Of a stretch of DNA of 64,000 nucleotides, positions 8,374-16,467 are shown piece after piece. The notes under the pieces were generated by a model. It saw only the letters and a program-made list of their open reading frames with translations, was not told the origin of the DNA and did not search any database. Every line of letters begins with the position of its first letter. Positions within the stretch are counted from its first letter, which is position 1. Source of the stretch: Gloeobacter kilaueensis JS1 (lineage in GTDB: Bacteria > Cyanobacteriota > Cyanobacteriia > Gloeobacterales > Gloeobacteraceae); NCBI RefSeq assembly GCF_000484535.1, contig NC_022600.1:558001-622000 (forward strand), given 5' to 3'. Position numbers and translations under genes: made by a program.

Positions 8374-8870
8374 GGATCGGCCTCGATCGCTTCTAGACCG
8401 AGGGCCATCAGGTAACCACGGGCGCGCTCGCTTTTTTCAAAGCGGTTGACCAGAGCCCAGAAGCGCGGGCTGTGGTTCGCTTCGAGCAGGTGGGCCAGCT
8501 CGTGCATCAGCACGTAGTCGCGCACAAAAGTCGGTAGGGCAGCCAGGCGGCAGGAGAGGCGGATCGTGCCCTCAGTCGGGGTGCAGCTGCCCCACCGCCC
8601 CGCCTGGTTGCTCACCCAGCGAATCGACTGCCAGCGCAACTGCCCGGCAAAGTACTGGCGGTTCAGTTGCCTGGCCCGCCGCTCCAGCGCCTCGTCGTCG
8701 AGGTCGTCGCGGCGGCGGCGCTGGAGCCAGCGCTCCTTGAGGCGCTCGACGATCGCCTGCAACTCCGCTTCGGCGATCAAAGCGGGAGCGCGCACGACGA
8801 AGGTGTCCCCTTCTACGCGGGCGCTGACGCTGCGGGAGCGCCGGGGGCTGCGGATAATTTTTACTTGCAT
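8367..8870 (-). CDS. YgjP-type metal-dependent hydrolase (M48-like, DUF45)
   Basis: The 167-residue protein starts at ATG 8870. It carries the zinc-protease signature V-L-M-H-E-L-A-H-L-L-E-A-N-H (HExxH plus a following H) near residue 125, and the family motif SNQAGRWGSCTPTEGTIRLS just before. These fit the YgjP/WLM-like metallopeptidases, which are cytosolic and poorly characterised; some relatives act in DNA-protein crosslink repair. The start overlaps the last 10 bases of the RibD-C-type gene upstream, so the two are likely translationally coupled. Its stop TAG converges on TIGR03118. Length and motif are standard for the family. Confidence 0.88.
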   Translation of the reverse strand: MQVKIIRSPRRSRSVSARVEGDTFVVRAPALIAEAELQAIVERLKERWLQRRRRDDLDDEALERRARQLNRQYFAGQLRWQSIRWVSNQAGRWGSCTPTEGTIRLSCRLAALPTFVRDYVLMHELAHLLEANHSPRFWALVNRFEKSERARGYLMALGLEAIEADPQ

Positions 8871-9535
8871 ATCCGGTAGTGCAAAAAAAGTTCGCTGCCG
8901 CGCTGGTGCAGTTCGACCAGTTCGAGATTGGGGGCTGATAGCGGCTCGAAGCCTTTGCCCTCGACGGGGGTGGTCGCCTCCTTGCCGCCAAAGATCACAG
9001 GCCAGACCGTGAGCCACAGATCGTCGATGCGACCGGCGGCGAGGAGCGCCGCAATCAGGCCGCCGCCCCCGAGAGCTGCCACCCGTTTGATCCCCGCCTC
9101 CGCCAGCACCGTGTAGGCGCGGTCCCAGTCGAGGTCGCTCTCGCCCACCGCGATCAGGCGGGCCCGCTCGGCCAGTTCCGGCTGACGGTTCGCTGCGATC
9201 GCTTTTGCGGTCGAGAAGATCCAGCGCTCGACCGGCTGCCCAAAAAACGGCAGCTCCACCGGTAGATCGAGGGAAGCGCTCACCACGCAGGTAATCGGCT
9301 GGGGCGGCTGGCCGCGCACCTGGCGGGCGGCAAGCAGTTCCGGATTGCCGATCGTATAGGTACTGCCCTCGGCGCGGATCGTGCCTGCCCCGATCAAGAT
9401 CAAATCGGCCTGGGCCGTCTGCACTTCGAGGTGGGCATGATCGACGGGATCTGGTCGCCTGGCCGCTTTGGGGTTGGCTGGGGCAATTTTGCCATCGGCG
9501 CTCATGCCGAGCACACTCGTCGTCGAGATAGTCAT
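8861..9535 (-). CDS. RibD C-terminal (pyrimidine/dihydrofolate reductase-like) protein
   Basis: The 224-residue protein has the DHFR-like fold signature of RibD C-terminal domains: TTSVLGMSADGKIAP at the N-terminus, D-L-I-L-I-G-A-G-T-I-R-A-E-G-S-T in the middle (NADPH-binding, near residue 50), and GIKRVAALGGGGLIAALLAA near residue 150, ending in DDLWLTVWPVIFGGKEATTP. Full RibD reduces the riboflavin precursor 5-amino-6-ribosylamino-uracil phosphate; stand-alone domains like this one act as NADPH-dependent reductases of varied or unknown substrate. The deaminase half of RibD is absent here. It overlaps the YgjP gene by 10 bp on the same strand. Confidence 0.87.
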   Translation of the reverse strand: MTISTTSVLGMSADGKIAPANPKAARRPDPVDHAHLEVQTAQADLILIGAGTIRAEGSTYTIGNPELLAARQVRGQPPQPITCVVSASLDLPVELPFFGQPVERWIFSTAKAIAANRQPELAERARLIAVGESDLDWDRAYTVLAEAGIKRVAALGGGGLIAALLAAGRIDDLWLTVWPVIFGGKEATTPVEGKGFEPLSAPNLELVELHQRGSELFLHYRICK

Positions 9536-9599
9536 GACACGCTGCTAAGGCGTCCTTACTGTAGCACTGCTCCCCTGCAGTGCTCACCTCCTGCGGCCA

Positions 9600-10028
9600 T
9601 CACCCGTCTATGGAGCCGAAGGTCCAGGCGCGGTTGAGCCAGAAGCCACAGACGAAGGTCGCCCCGGTTGCGATCGCGAGTGCTGCCGGGCGTCCCCAGC
9701 CCAAGCCTTGAAAGACCAGGGCAAACGTCGCCGTGTTAAGAGCCAGGCACACCAGCGAAACCGCAAAGAAGCGGGCAATCACCAGTAGCCGCGACCGCCT
9801 GCTTTTGCCCACCTGCTGGTATTGCTTTTGAAAGGTCCAGAGGGCGTTGAGGCAAAAGCTGCTGAGCACTCCGGCAAGAAAACTCGCCCCCTTGATCTGG
9901 TAGTCGGGCAGTCCCGGCAGCCAGGCCACGCCCAGGCCATAAAGTGCCCAGTCCAGGGCAGTGTTGAACAGTCCCACCAGCGCGTAGCGCACCGGCTGGC
10001 CCAGGGCAGGTCCGGACTGGGTACCCAT
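9600..10028 (-). CDS. GtrA-family membrane protein
   Basis: The 142-residue protein has four predicted membrane helices and the GtrA/DPMS signatures: RYALVGLFNTALDWALYGLG at the N-terminus, FCLNALWTFQ after helix 2, and FWLNRAWTFG at the C-terminus. GtrA proteins are thought to flip or bind undecaprenyl- or dolichyl-linked sugars for surface glycan modification. No partner glycosyltransferase is adjacent; the flanking genes are transcribed independently (64 bp gap to the RibD-C gene). Length is typical for the family. Confidence 0.85.
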   Translation of the reverse strand: MGTQSGPALGQPVRYALVGLFNTALDWALYGLGVAWLPGLPDYQIKGASFLAGVLSSFCLNALWTFQKQYQQVGKSRRSRLLVIARFFAVSLVCLALNTATFALVFQGLGWGRPAALAIATGATFVCGFWLNRAWTFGSIDG

Positions 10029-10258
10029 TCTGTCTCGACTTCACCCGACACAAGCATCTTCGCGGATCCGCCGCCCGCAGGGGAAGAGGGCGGCCCAATC
10101 TAGAATCTGACAGAACAGTTTCAGACTAGATGTAGCGGACAGGTGTAGATTTTATGACTACCTGCCTATGCCTGTGGTGCAATGACAGACCGAATGAAAG
10201 GCTTTGTACTGGATATAGGTGTGCAGGATGCAAGACCGGACGTTTTCGAGAAAGTGCC

Positions 10259-10546
10259 ATGAAAACTATCGCCATTGCTCTGAGCGCTACGATCTTTACT
10301 CTTACCTGCCAGGCAGCCTGGGCCACCGACTACGAACTGCCTGCCGAGGCGCAGGAGGCCAGTTCTCTCTCCAATACCCAGATCAATCGGATCTACCGCG
10401 ATTGCACCAGACAGGTGTCCGCAGCCTACTGCAACGATCTGATTCTCTCCGAATTTCGCTACACGACCGCCGGGCGCTGGCTGCCGCGCGAGAACGCTGC
10501 GCGCCTGGCCAATAGAAGTCCGCAGACCAACCCAGGACGCCAGTGA
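10259..10546 (+). CDS. Small exported protein of unknown function
   Basis: A 95-residue protein from ATG 10259, chosen because a clean Sec signal peptide begins there (MKTIAIALSATIFTLTCQAA, cleavage after AWA); an in-frame extension back to 10154 looks like noncoding text. The mature part, about 73 residues, is polar and has two cysteines (YRDCTRQVSAAYCND), likely a disulfide in the periplasm, followed by L-S-E-F-R-Y-T-T-A-G-R-W-L-P. The family is not recognised. Its stop is 4 bp from the end of the convergent lipoprotein gene. Confidence 0.6.
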   Translation: MKTIAIALSATIFTLTCQAAWATDYELPAEAQEASSLSNTQINRIYRDCTRQVSAAYCNDLILSEFRYTTAGRWLPRENAARLANRSPQTNPGRQ

Positions 10547-10549
10547 GCC

Positions 10550-10915
10550 TCAGTAGCTCTGGGAGCAGAGCTGCCGCCCCTTGTCGATAAAGGCATCGAG
10601 CGGCATCTTGATGCCCTGTTTGGCCCGCTCCAGGTCGGGGTCATCAGCCTGGATGGAGTCGATCGGGTCAAATTTTCTGGCCGCTGCTTCGTTGAGGGCG
10701 TAGGCCCGGCCCCTGGCAATAAAGACGAGCTGGCTGCCGTTGATGCAGGCAAGGTCGCCCTTATCGACCGTAAACGGCCAGCTTGCCCCAAAATCTACTT
10801 TTCTCGCTTCCTGCTTGACCACCCGCCCTTCGATCTTGGGTCCGGAGGAACAGCCGACGACAGTAGCGCCGACGACTGAGAGCAAAACCAGAGAGTTTAT
10901 CCATGTCCGCATCAT
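10550..10915 (-). CDS. DUF2511 (YebY-like) lipoprotein
   Basis: The 121-residue protein has a lipoprotein signal (SLVLLSVVGATVVGCSS, lipobox V-V-G-C near residue 22). Its body has the DUF2511 pattern: a WPFTVDKGDLACINGSQLVF block, R-G-R-A-Y-A-L-N-E-A-A, and a C-terminal Cys (R-Q-L-C-S-Q). E. coli YebY, a periplasmic DUF2511 protein associated with copper-responsive genes, has the same order WPFTV...C...Y-A-x-N. Here it is presumably anchored to a membrane facing the periplasm. It lies 16 bp downstream of gcvH on the same strand, but no functional link to glycine cleavage is evident. Confidence 0.72.
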   Translation of the reverse strand: MMRTWINSLVLLSVVGATVVGCSSGPKIEGRVVKQEARKVDFGASWPFTVDKGDLACINGSQLVFIARGRAYALNEAAARKFDPIDSIQADDPDLERAKQGIKMPLDAFIDKGRQLCSQSY

Positions 10916-10931
10916 CGTGTTCTGCCCGCAC

Positions 10932-11318
10932 TCAGCCTTCGATGCGCTCGCGGTATTCCTCGGCGCTCAGCGTCTCGTTCAGCTCATCGCTATCAGAAAG
11001 GCGAATCTTGACCAGCCAGCCGTCGCCGTAGGGATCGCTGCCGATGAGCGCCGGATCTTCGATCGCCACCGTGTTCACCGAGAGCACGGTGCCTGAAACT
11101 GGGGCGTACAACTCCTCGACGGCCTTGACCGATTCGATTGAGCCGAGACTGTCTCCACGGCCAATACGGTCTCCCTCCTCGGGAAGCGCCACGTAGACGA
11201 TGTCGCCGAGTTGATCGACCGCGTAGGCGGTTACACCGACCACGACCGTGTCGCCCTCGACGCGCAGGTACTCGTGGGAATCGAGATATCTCAATTCATC
11301 GGGGTATTCCAGGGCCAT
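10932..11318 (-). CDS. gcvH: Glycine cleavage system H protein
   Basis: The 128-residue protein is the lipoyl carrier of the glycine cleavage complex, which decarboxylates glycine and passes the aminomethyl group to tetrahydrofolate. The lipoylated lysine is Lys65 in the motif G-S-I-E-S-V-K-A-V-E. The surrounding sandwich fold text (HEYLRVEGDTVVVGVTAYAV, LGDIVYVALPEEGDRI) and the N-P-(Y)-G-D-G-W-equivalent (SDPYGDGWLVKIRLSD) are as expected. It is 37 bp downstream of gcvT on the same strand, so T and H form an operon; gcvP is not in the window. In cyanobacteria this pathway also clears photorespiratory glycine. Confidence 0.96.
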   Translation of the reverse strand: MALEYPDELRYLDSHEYLRVEGDTVVVGVTAYAVDQLGDIVYVALPEEGDRIGRGDSLGSIESVKAVEELYAPVSGTVLSVNTVAIEDPALIGSDPYGDGWLVKIRLSDSDELNETLSAEEYRERIEG

Positions 11319-11355
11319 GTTTTCGCTGCCTCTTTAATATGCGCACTACCGGATC

Positions 11356-12435
11356 TTACAGTGCCCGACGGTAGAAAGGACGTTTGACGACGCGGGCGGC
11401 TACTTGTTTATCGCGGACGGCAATGTGCAGTTCCGTACCCACCTTTGCCAGCTCCGGCGGCACGTAGGCGAGGCCGATGGGCTGTTCGAGGGTAGGCGAG
11501 AGGGTACCGCTTGTCACCTGTCCGACGCGCACACCACCGGCAAAGACCCCGTAACCGGGGCGGGCAATCTCCCGGCCCTGTACCTCAAAGCCGACCAGCC
11601 GCCGGAGGGTTCCATTTTCTTTTTGATCGAGCAGTACGTCCCGGCCCAGAAAGTCGGGTTTCTCCCAGTCGATTACCCAGCCTAGCGATGCCTCGAGGGG
11701 CGTGGTCGCTTCGTCCATGTCCTGGCCGTAGAGGTGCATCGCCGCCTCAAGCCGCAGCGTGTCGCGCGCTCCGAGCCCGCAGGGCAGCACCCCCAGATCC
11801 AGCAACCGCTGCCAGAGCGCCTGGCCGTCGTCGGCGCTCGTCAAAATCTCAAAACCGTCCTCGCCGGTATAGCCGGTTCGGGCGACGAAGGCAGGCTGCC
11901 CCGCCAGCTGCACCTCGGCGTGCCCAAAGCGACCCAGCCCGGCAAGATCCAGGTCGGTGAGCGGTTGGAGGGTGGCCGCTGCCGCTGGTCCCTGCAGCGC
12001 CAGCAGCGTGTGGCTCAGCGTCCGATCCTCGAAGGCAATGCCCGGCAGGTGGGCGCGCAGCCAGGCACCGTCTTTTTCGTTGGTCGCACCGTTGACGATC
12101 AAGGCCCAGCGGTCCAATCCCTGGCAATAGAAGATCACATCGTCGAGGATGCCTGCCTGGGGGTTCAGCAGTAGCGTGTACTGCGCCTGCCCCGCCTGCA
12201 GTTTGCCCAGGCGAGAGGGCACCAGCCGCTCCAGTCCAGCGAGCAGCCCCGGCCCTCTAAGCCAGTACTTGCCCATGTGGGAGATATCAAAAAGGCCCAC
12301 CGCACTGCGCACGGTGCGGTGCTCATGGCTCAGGCCGCTGTACTGCACCGGCATCTCCCAACCGGCAAAAGCGACCATCCGCGCTCCCGACTGGCGCTGC
12401 AGGTCGTATAAAGGAGTGCGCTTCAGGCTGCTCAT
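11356..12435 (-). CDS. gcvT: Aminomethyltransferase (glycine cleavage T protein)
   Basis: The 359-residue protein is full length for GcvT, which transfers the methylene group from the H-protein lipoyl arm to tetrahydrofolate. Recognisable blocks are [20 protein letters not shown] and [20 protein letters not shown] at the N-terminus, [10 protein letters not shown], the folate-binding [10 protein letters not shown] block, [13 protein letters not shown], and a C-terminal GCVT-C barrel with V-G-Q-V-T-S-G. It heads a two-gene unit with gcvH. Start ATG 12435. Confidence 0.96.
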   Translation of the reverse strand: MSSLKRTPLYDLQRQSGARMVAFAGWEMPVQYSGLSHEHRTVRSAVGLFDISHMGKYWLRGPGLLAGLERLVPSRLGKLQAGQAQYTLLLNPQAGILDDVIFYCQGLDRWALIVNGATNEKDGAWLRAHLPGIAFEDRTLSHTLLALQGPAAAATLQPLTDLDLAGLGRFGHAEVQLAGQPAFVARTGYTGEDGFEILTSADDGQALWQRLLDLGVLPCGLGARDTLRLEAAMHLYGQDMDEATTPLEASLGWVIDWEKPDFLGRDVLLDQKENGTLRRLVGFEVQGREIARPGYGVFAGGVRVGQVTSGTLSPTLEQPIGLAYVPPELAKVGTELHIAVRDKQVAARVVKRPFYRRAL

Positions 12436-12536
12436 CGAGGCGATCCACTAGGAACCGATCTGCATGGTAGTACGCTCGAGCTTCCAGCCGACAGAGCCCC
12501 TGCTGGTACACTGGCTTCTGGTCCGCCGGCAGTGCG

Positions 12537-12869
12537 ATGAATCCGATCGATTTTGACCCCGGTCCTTTATTTTTGATCCTGGCGGCATCCCTGGCGGTGC
12601 TCACCTGCGGTTTTGCCCTCAGGCGCACGCTCCTGGCCCTGCTCCGCCTGCCCGTGGGCGAGCGCCGCCCCCAGACTCTGCTGATTCCCTACATCGCTCT
12701 ACTCATCGCTGCCGTCGTCGCCGTCGGCAGTCTGCCCCTCATCTTCAGCGTGCCGGGTACCCTCACCTACCCGTTTGCCCTGCTGGTGGGCAGCGCCGTC
12801 GCCACCGCGATCTGGCTGCAATTTATATCAAAAGTATTAACAGTGCCCCCAGAGCGCTTTCGGCGCTGA
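12537..12869 (+). CDS. Small membrane protein, three helices, unknown
   Basis: A 110-residue protein with three hydrophobic segments: LFLILAASLAVLTCGFAL (about 12-30), LLIPYIALLIAAVVAVGSLP (about 46-66) and FALLVGSAVATAIWLQFI (about 78-96). An Arg-rich loop (RRTLLALLRLPVGERRP) lies between helices 1 and 2. It is probably an inner-membrane protein with no recognisable catalytic residue. It is transcribed divergently from gcvT, 101 bp away. The family is not recognised; similar short proteins occur in cyanobacteria. Confidence 0.6.
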   Translation: MNPIDFDPGPLFLILAASLAVLTCGFALRRTLLALLRLPVGERRPQTLLIPYIALLIAAVVAVGSLPLIFSVPGTLTYPFALLVGSAVATAIWLQFISKVLTVPPERFRR

Positions 12870-13182
12870 GACCGTCCGCTCTCGAAGATTGTCGCTGCCA
12901 AAAATAGGCAATAAAAAGGGGCCAGTGTAGGGGGTTGAGAGAACTGGCCCTGAAGCAACACCTTCGTTACTTCTAAAATTAGCACGTCTTGCTGAAACAA
13001 GAAACCCTTTCAACAAATTTTAATCTATAAATTCTTGCCTCTGCTTTGCAGCGCTAAACTAGCCTCAAGTCTAGTAACCGTCAGGGTTCGCCCAATTGTC
13101 AGGAGGCGCTGAAGATCGAGGCGGACCGGGCTGAATGCTTCAAAAAAACCCCCCACAAACTATCTGGTTAACAGGAGAATCC
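12870..13182. other. Intergenic stretch with a strong hairpin and no clear protein gene
   Basis: No convincing coding frame is present. The stretch holds a perfect 8-bp hairpin at 12919-12950 (annotated separately), is AT-richer than its surroundings between 12950 and 13050, and ends in an AGGAG ribosome-site-like sequence shortly before a possible ATG at 13183. It may be a leader or encode a small RNA on the minus strand. Confidence 0.4.
12913..12950 (-). terminator. Rho-independent-like hairpin on the minus strand
   Basis: GGGCCAGT (12919-12926) pairs perfectly with ACTGGCCC (12943-12950) across a 16-base loop. Read on the minus strand, the stem is followed by CTTTTTATT (12917 leftward), the form of an intrinsic terminator. 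On the plus strand no T-run follows. No minus-strand gene is visible within several hundred bases to the right, so the hairpin may end a small RNA transcribed leftwards from about 13050. It could also be a chance terminator for gcvT antisense. Confidence 0.45.
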
Positions 13183-13491
13183 ATGGGCCGATTCGTGCAG
13201 TTTCAAGCCAGCCTCTCCACTTTGAGCTGCCTGATGCCAGTTGCCCCCGTTGTCTGCTGTGTCAATGGCACCTTCGGACCTATACCTGGGTATAGGTCGG
13301 CCAGCAGCCGGACAAGAGCGGGTAGCAATACCGACAATTATCGGCTATCTTTCTGGCGGAGCGGTGAGAGCCCCACTCCGAGAGAATTCTGCTTAAAAAA
13401 AGATGGCTTAAAGTACGTCGAAAGAGTGGCTTTGACTGAAATGCAGCGGCAGGTTAGATCTACAAAAATCAAAAAGAAGGTCCGCGACTAG
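13183..13491 (+). CDS. Doubtful ORF (102 residues)
   Basis: An ATG at 13183 is preceded by a good AGGAG at a 6-base distance. The product has a short hydrophobic stretch (LSTLSCLMPVAPVVCCVNG), then a polar, Lys/Arg-rich C-terminus (STKIKKKVRD). Composition is not like the neighbouring genes and no family is recognised. The ribosome site argues for translation; the sequence itself argues against a conserved protein. It may be a leader or a lineage-specific gene. Confidence 0.25.
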   Translation: MGRFVQFQASLSTLSCLMPVAPVVCCVNGTFGPIPGYRSASSRTRAGSNTDNYRLSFWRSGESPTPREFCLKKDGLKYVERVALTEMQRQVRSTKIKKKVRD

Positions 13492-13580
13492 ATCTGACTG
13501 TGTGCTTTTTGGGCGAGAGAATGTATAATCCAATACAGCATTCAAGCGATTTTACTCGGCTGCCCAGGGCAGATAAAATT

Positions 13581-13802
13581 ATGGTGCAGGCTGTTCGTTT
13601 TTCGATGGATTCCCTTCGCCGCGAGGTGCGCTACCGGCTTGAGAGCGGCAACGTGTTGCGCTCGCAGCCTGTCGCGGTGTTGAGCAAGTTTTATGCGCCG
13701 GAGGAATGGTGCTCGCTGGTCGAGCAGCTCGAGCTACTCGATATTCGCCTGCACGACCGGCTGGGTGAGTTGTTGGGCCGCGAGGAGTGGCCGAACGACT
13801 AA
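13581..13802 (+). CDS. DUF4327-family protein
   Basis: The 73-residue product from ATG 13581 matches the cyanobacterial DUF4327 pattern: M-V-x-x-V-x-(Y/F)-S-M-D-S-(I/L)-x-x-E-V-R near the start, R-S-Q-P-V-A-V-L in the middle, Y-A-P-E-E-W-C-S-L-V-E, and a C-terminal H-D-R-L-G-E-L-L-G-R-E-E-W-P-N-D. The start fits both the family and a TATAAT at 13524-13529 that would give a leader of about 45 bases; the upstream GTG at 13500 would lie before that promoter. It is a small cytosolic protein of unknown role, nearly restricted to cyanobacteria. Confidence 0.85.
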   Translation: MVQAVRFSMDSLRREVRYRLESGNVLRSQPVAVLSKFYAPEEWCSLVEQLELLDIRLHDRLGELLGREEWPND

Positions 13803-13834
13803 AATCTTGACAGGCCGTTTCGTTCAAATTTTTC

Positions 13835-15013
13835 GTGATTTCACCTGTCAAACCGCGCCTGTCGGGTCGAGCCAAAGCCGTTGTTCCCTCGCTCATCCGC
13901 GACGCCTCGCGCGTCTGCGCTGAATTGGGAGCGCTCAACCTCGCCCAGGGTCTGCCGGATTTTGCCGCGCCGCCCTTTCTCAAGGAGGCGGCTCAGCGGG
14001 CGATCGCCGCCGATCACAACCAGTACTGCGACCCGTGGGGCCTCGCTTCTCTGCGCGAGGCGATTGCCGCCAGGTGCGCCCGCGATCATAGCTGGCGGGT
14101 CGATCCCGATAGCGAGGTGACGGTCTGCTGTGGAGCGACCGAGGGGATCAACCTGGCTTTGATGGCGCTGCTCGATCCGCTCGACGAGGTGCTCGTCTTT
14201 GCCCCGTTCTACGAAAATTACCGTCCCAACCTGGCGACGGTGGAGGCGGTGCCCCACTATCTGCCGCTCGCTGCTCCCGACTGGCAACTGAGCGAGGCGA
14301 TGCTGGAGGCAAGCTTTGCGGCTGCCCACCGGTTGCGGGCCGTGATCGTCAACAATCCTGCCAATCCCACGGGCAAGGTCTGGTCGCGGGGCGAGTTGGA
14401 AGTGATTGCGCGCTTTTGTTGCCGCCACGACCTCTACGCGATCACCGACGAAATTTATGAATCCATCCTCTACGACGGGGCTGAGCACCTGCCCCTCGCC
14501 ACCCTGCCGGGGATGGCTGAGCGCACGGTGACAGTCAATGGCCTCTCGAAGACCTTTTGTGTCACCGGCTGGCGGCTGGGCTACGTGATCGCCTCCGAGC
14601 CCATCACCGATGCCATGCGGCGGCTGCACGACTTTTTGACCATCTGCGCGCCCGCGCCCTTGCAGTACGCGGCGGTGGCTGCCCTGGCCGCCGGGGATGA
14701 CTACTACAGCGACCTGCGCCGCCTCTACCAGGCCAAGCGCGACCTGCTGGTACCCGCCCTCGAACGGGCAGGCTTTGCGCCGGTGATGCCGGCGGGGGCT
14801 TACTATGTCTGGACGGACGCGGCGGTACTGGGAGGCAAGGACAGCCGCGCGGCGGCGCGCCTTTTGGCCGAGCGGGCGCTCATCGCGGCGGTGCCGGGCG
14901 ATTGCTTTTTGCCGCCGGGCGCAGTCAATCAAAACCTGCGCTTTTGCTTTGCCAAAAGTGATCGCACCCTGGAGCTGGCTGCTGAACGCCTGGAGAAGCT
15001 CGCCCGTGGCTAA
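13835..15013 (+). CDS. PLP-dependent class I/II aminotransferase
   Basis: The 392-residue fold-type I aminotransferase begins with GTG at 13835. The PLP-binding lysine is about Lys239 in V-N-G-L-S-K-T-F-C-V-T-G-W-R-L-G-Y; other blocks are L-N-L-A-Q-G-L-P-D-F, CGATEGINLALMALLDPLDE, NNPANPTGKVW and ITDEIYESILYDG. The LNLAQGxPDF N-terminus and FYENYRPN loop resemble kynurenine/methionine/glutamine-type aminotransferases (KAT/YbdL group). The substrate cannot be fixed from sequence. Its end overlaps the start of the DUF2256 gene by 8 bp, suggesting coupling. Confidence 0.93.
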   Translation: MISPVKPRLSGRAKAVVPSLIRDASRVCAELGALNLAQGLPDFAAPPFLKEAAQRAIAADHNQYCDPWGLASLREAIAARCARDHSWRVDPDSEVTVCCGATEGINLALMALLDPLDEVLVFAPFYENYRPNLATVEAVPHYLPLAAPDWQLSEAMLEASFAAAHRLRAVIVNNPANPTGKVWSRGELEVIARFCCRHDLYAITDEIYESILYDGAEHLPLATLPGMAERTVTVNGLSKTFCVTGWRLGYVIASEPITDAMRRLHDFLTICAPAPLQYAAVAALAAGDDYYSDLRRLYQAKRDLLVPALERAGFAPVMPAGAYYVWTDAAVLGGKDSRAAARLLAERALIAAVPGDCFLPPGAVNQNLRFCFAKSDRTLELAAERLEKLARG

Positions 15014-15188
15014 GCGCTACACCAAAGCCAACCTGCCCAGCAAGATCTGTGCTGTCTGTGGCCGGCCCTTCGAGTGGCGGCGGCGCTGGGCGGACTGCTG
15101 GGATGAGGTGAAGTACTGCTCCGAGCGCTGTCGTCGCCATCGCACCGCCAGGACGGACAACCCTGAGCCTGACAGCCGCAGCCTATGA
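15006..15188 (+). CDS. DUF2256 small zinc-ribbon protein
   Basis: A 60-residue protein beginning with GTG at 15006, inside the end of the aminotransferase gene. It has the DUF2256 layout: N-L-P-S-K-I-C-x-V-C-G-R-P-F-E-W-R-R-R-W, then W-D-E-V-K-Y-C-S-E-R-C-R-R-H. The four cysteines (C-x2-C ... C-x3-C) form a likely zinc ribbon. Family members are short and often sit near photolyase/cryptochrome-like or SDR genes; function is unknown. The overlap with the aminotransferase implies translational coupling. Confidence 0.85.
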   Translation: MAKRYTKANLPSKICAVCGRPFEWRRRWADCWDEVKYCSERCRRHRTARTDNPEPDSRSL

Positions 15189-15219
15189 TGGAAATGATCC
15201 GCCAGAATGACGATCTGCC

Positions 15220-16170
15220 ATGGAATATCGGGACTACTACGAAATTTTAGGAGTACCGCGATCTGCTGACGAAAAGCAGATCAAACAGGCGTACCGCCAG
15301 CTGGCCCGCAAGCACCACCCCGATCTCAACCCCGGCGACAAACAGGCCGAAGAAAAATTCAAGACGATCTCAGAAGCCTACGAAGTCCTCTCCGATCCCA
15401 ACAAGCGCAGCCGCTACGACCAGTTTGGCCGCTACTGGCAGCAGGGAGGACGGCCAGGCGCGCCGCCCAGCGGCAACCGGGGACCAGCGGGTAGTGGCGG
15501 CTTCGAGGGCTTCGACTTCGATTTCAGCCGCTTTGGCAGCTTCGACGAATTTATCGATTCGCTGATGGGCAACCTGCGCGGCGGAGCCAGCAGCGGCGGC
15601 GAGCGCGGTGGGCCGCGCACCACTGTCCGCACGGAGCAGCGCACGACAGCCAAAAGCGAAGACGTCGAGATGAGCATCGAGCTTGCTATCGACGAAGCGC
15701 TCACAGGCGTCAAAAAGCGCGTGCGCACCCCCGCCGGGCGGGTCGTCGAGGTCAATATTCCCGCCGGTGTCCACGAAGGCACCAAGGTGCGGGTGGCAGG
15801 CGAGGGCGGCAACCGCTCGGATCTGTTGCTGGTGGTCAAGCTCAAGGCCCAGCCGCCTTTTACGATCGACGGCGACGATGTGCTCCTTGAGCTGCCGCTC
15901 ACCCCGGCGGAGGCTGTGCTCGGCACCAAAGTCGAAGTGAAGACCCTCGAAGGGCGGGTCCGCCTCACGATTCCCGCCGGTAGTTCCACCGGGCGCACCC
16001 TGCGGCTGGGGGGCCGGGGCCTGCCCCGCCGGGGCGGGGGCCGGGGCGATCAGCTGGTCAAGCTCCGCGTCGAGGTGCCCACCAATCCTGGCCCTCAGGA
16101 GCGCGAACTGTACGAGAAACTCCTCACCAGCGAATCGTTCCGCCCCAGGGACCGCTTCGAGAACCTGTAA
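15220..16170 (+). CDS. dnaJ: DnaJ/CbpA-type Hsp40 co-chaperone
   Basis: The 316-residue protein has an N-terminal J domain (residues 4-70) with the Hsp70-activating H33-P34-D35 motif in [13 protein letters not shown]-rich linker follows ([19 protein letters not shown]), then a DnaJ C-terminal substrate-binding domain ([54 protein letters not shown]). No CxxCxGxG zinc-finger domain is present, so it is a type II (CbpA-like) J protein. It stimulates DnaK ATPase in protein folding in the cytosol. The next gene, a 2TM protein, follows after 6 bp. Confidence 0.95.
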   Translation: MEYRDYYEILGVPRSADEKQIKQAYRQLARKHHPDLNPGDKQAEEKFKTISEAYEVLSDPNKRSRYDQFGRYWQQGGRPGAPPSGNRGPAGSGGFEGFDFDFSRFGSFDEFIDSLMGNLRGGASSGGERGGPRTTVRTEQRTTAKSEDVEMSIELAIDEALTGVKKRVRTPAGRVVEVNIPAGVHEGTKVRVAGEGGNRSDLLLVVKLKAQPPFTIDGDDVLLELPLTPAEAVLGTKVEVKTLEGRVRLTIPAGSSTGRTLRLGGRGLPRRGGGRGDQLVKLRVEVPTNPGPQERELYEKLLTSESFRPRDRFENL

Positions 16171-16176
16171 GCGCCC

Positions 16177-16425
16177 ATGCCTCCCAGACTCTCCTCACCG
16201 CCGGATCCGCAATCGCCTGAGTACCGCTCGCTCAGAGACAAGATCAACTTCGCCGTCCACGTCGGCCTGTTTGCCGCTGTCAATTCTGGCATTGCCTTTT
16301 TTGCCCGCCTCCTGCAGGCGGACTGGCCCTGGCGCTCGTGGCTGTTGCTTGCCTGGCTTTTTATCTTGATCGCCCACGGCCTCTACGTCCTCGGCTTTGC
16401 CCGATACAGCAAGCTCGGGCAATAA
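16177..16425 (+). CDS. 2TM-domain membrane protein
   Basis: An 82-residue protein with a polar N-terminus (residues 1-24) and two hydrophobic helices, INFAVHVGLFAAVNSGIAFF and SWLLLAWLFILIAHGLYVLG, joined by a short loop that contains W-P-W-R-S-W. This matches the 2TM domain, in which the first helix follows L-R-D-K-I-N-F-x-x-H and the second is preceded by a Trp-rich loop. It is 6 bp downstream of the dnaJ-type gene, so it is probably cotranscribed. The function of 2TM proteins is unknown; some are fused to sensor kinases. Confidence 0.8.
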   Translation: MPPRLSSPPDPQSPEYRSLRDKINFAVHVGLFAAVNSGIAFFARLLQADWPWRSWLLLAWLFILIAHGLYVLGFARYSKLGQ

Positions 16426-16467
16426 CGCGCTTAGAATGACCTTGGTGATTCAGAGTGACTGCAAGTC

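Noticed and set aside
8871..9587. A 406-residue fused frame continuing the YgjP gene upstream
   Set aside because: The upstream part is the out-of-frame shadow of the RibD-C-type gene (8861-9535), rich in Arg/Gly/Pro; the real start is ATG 8870.
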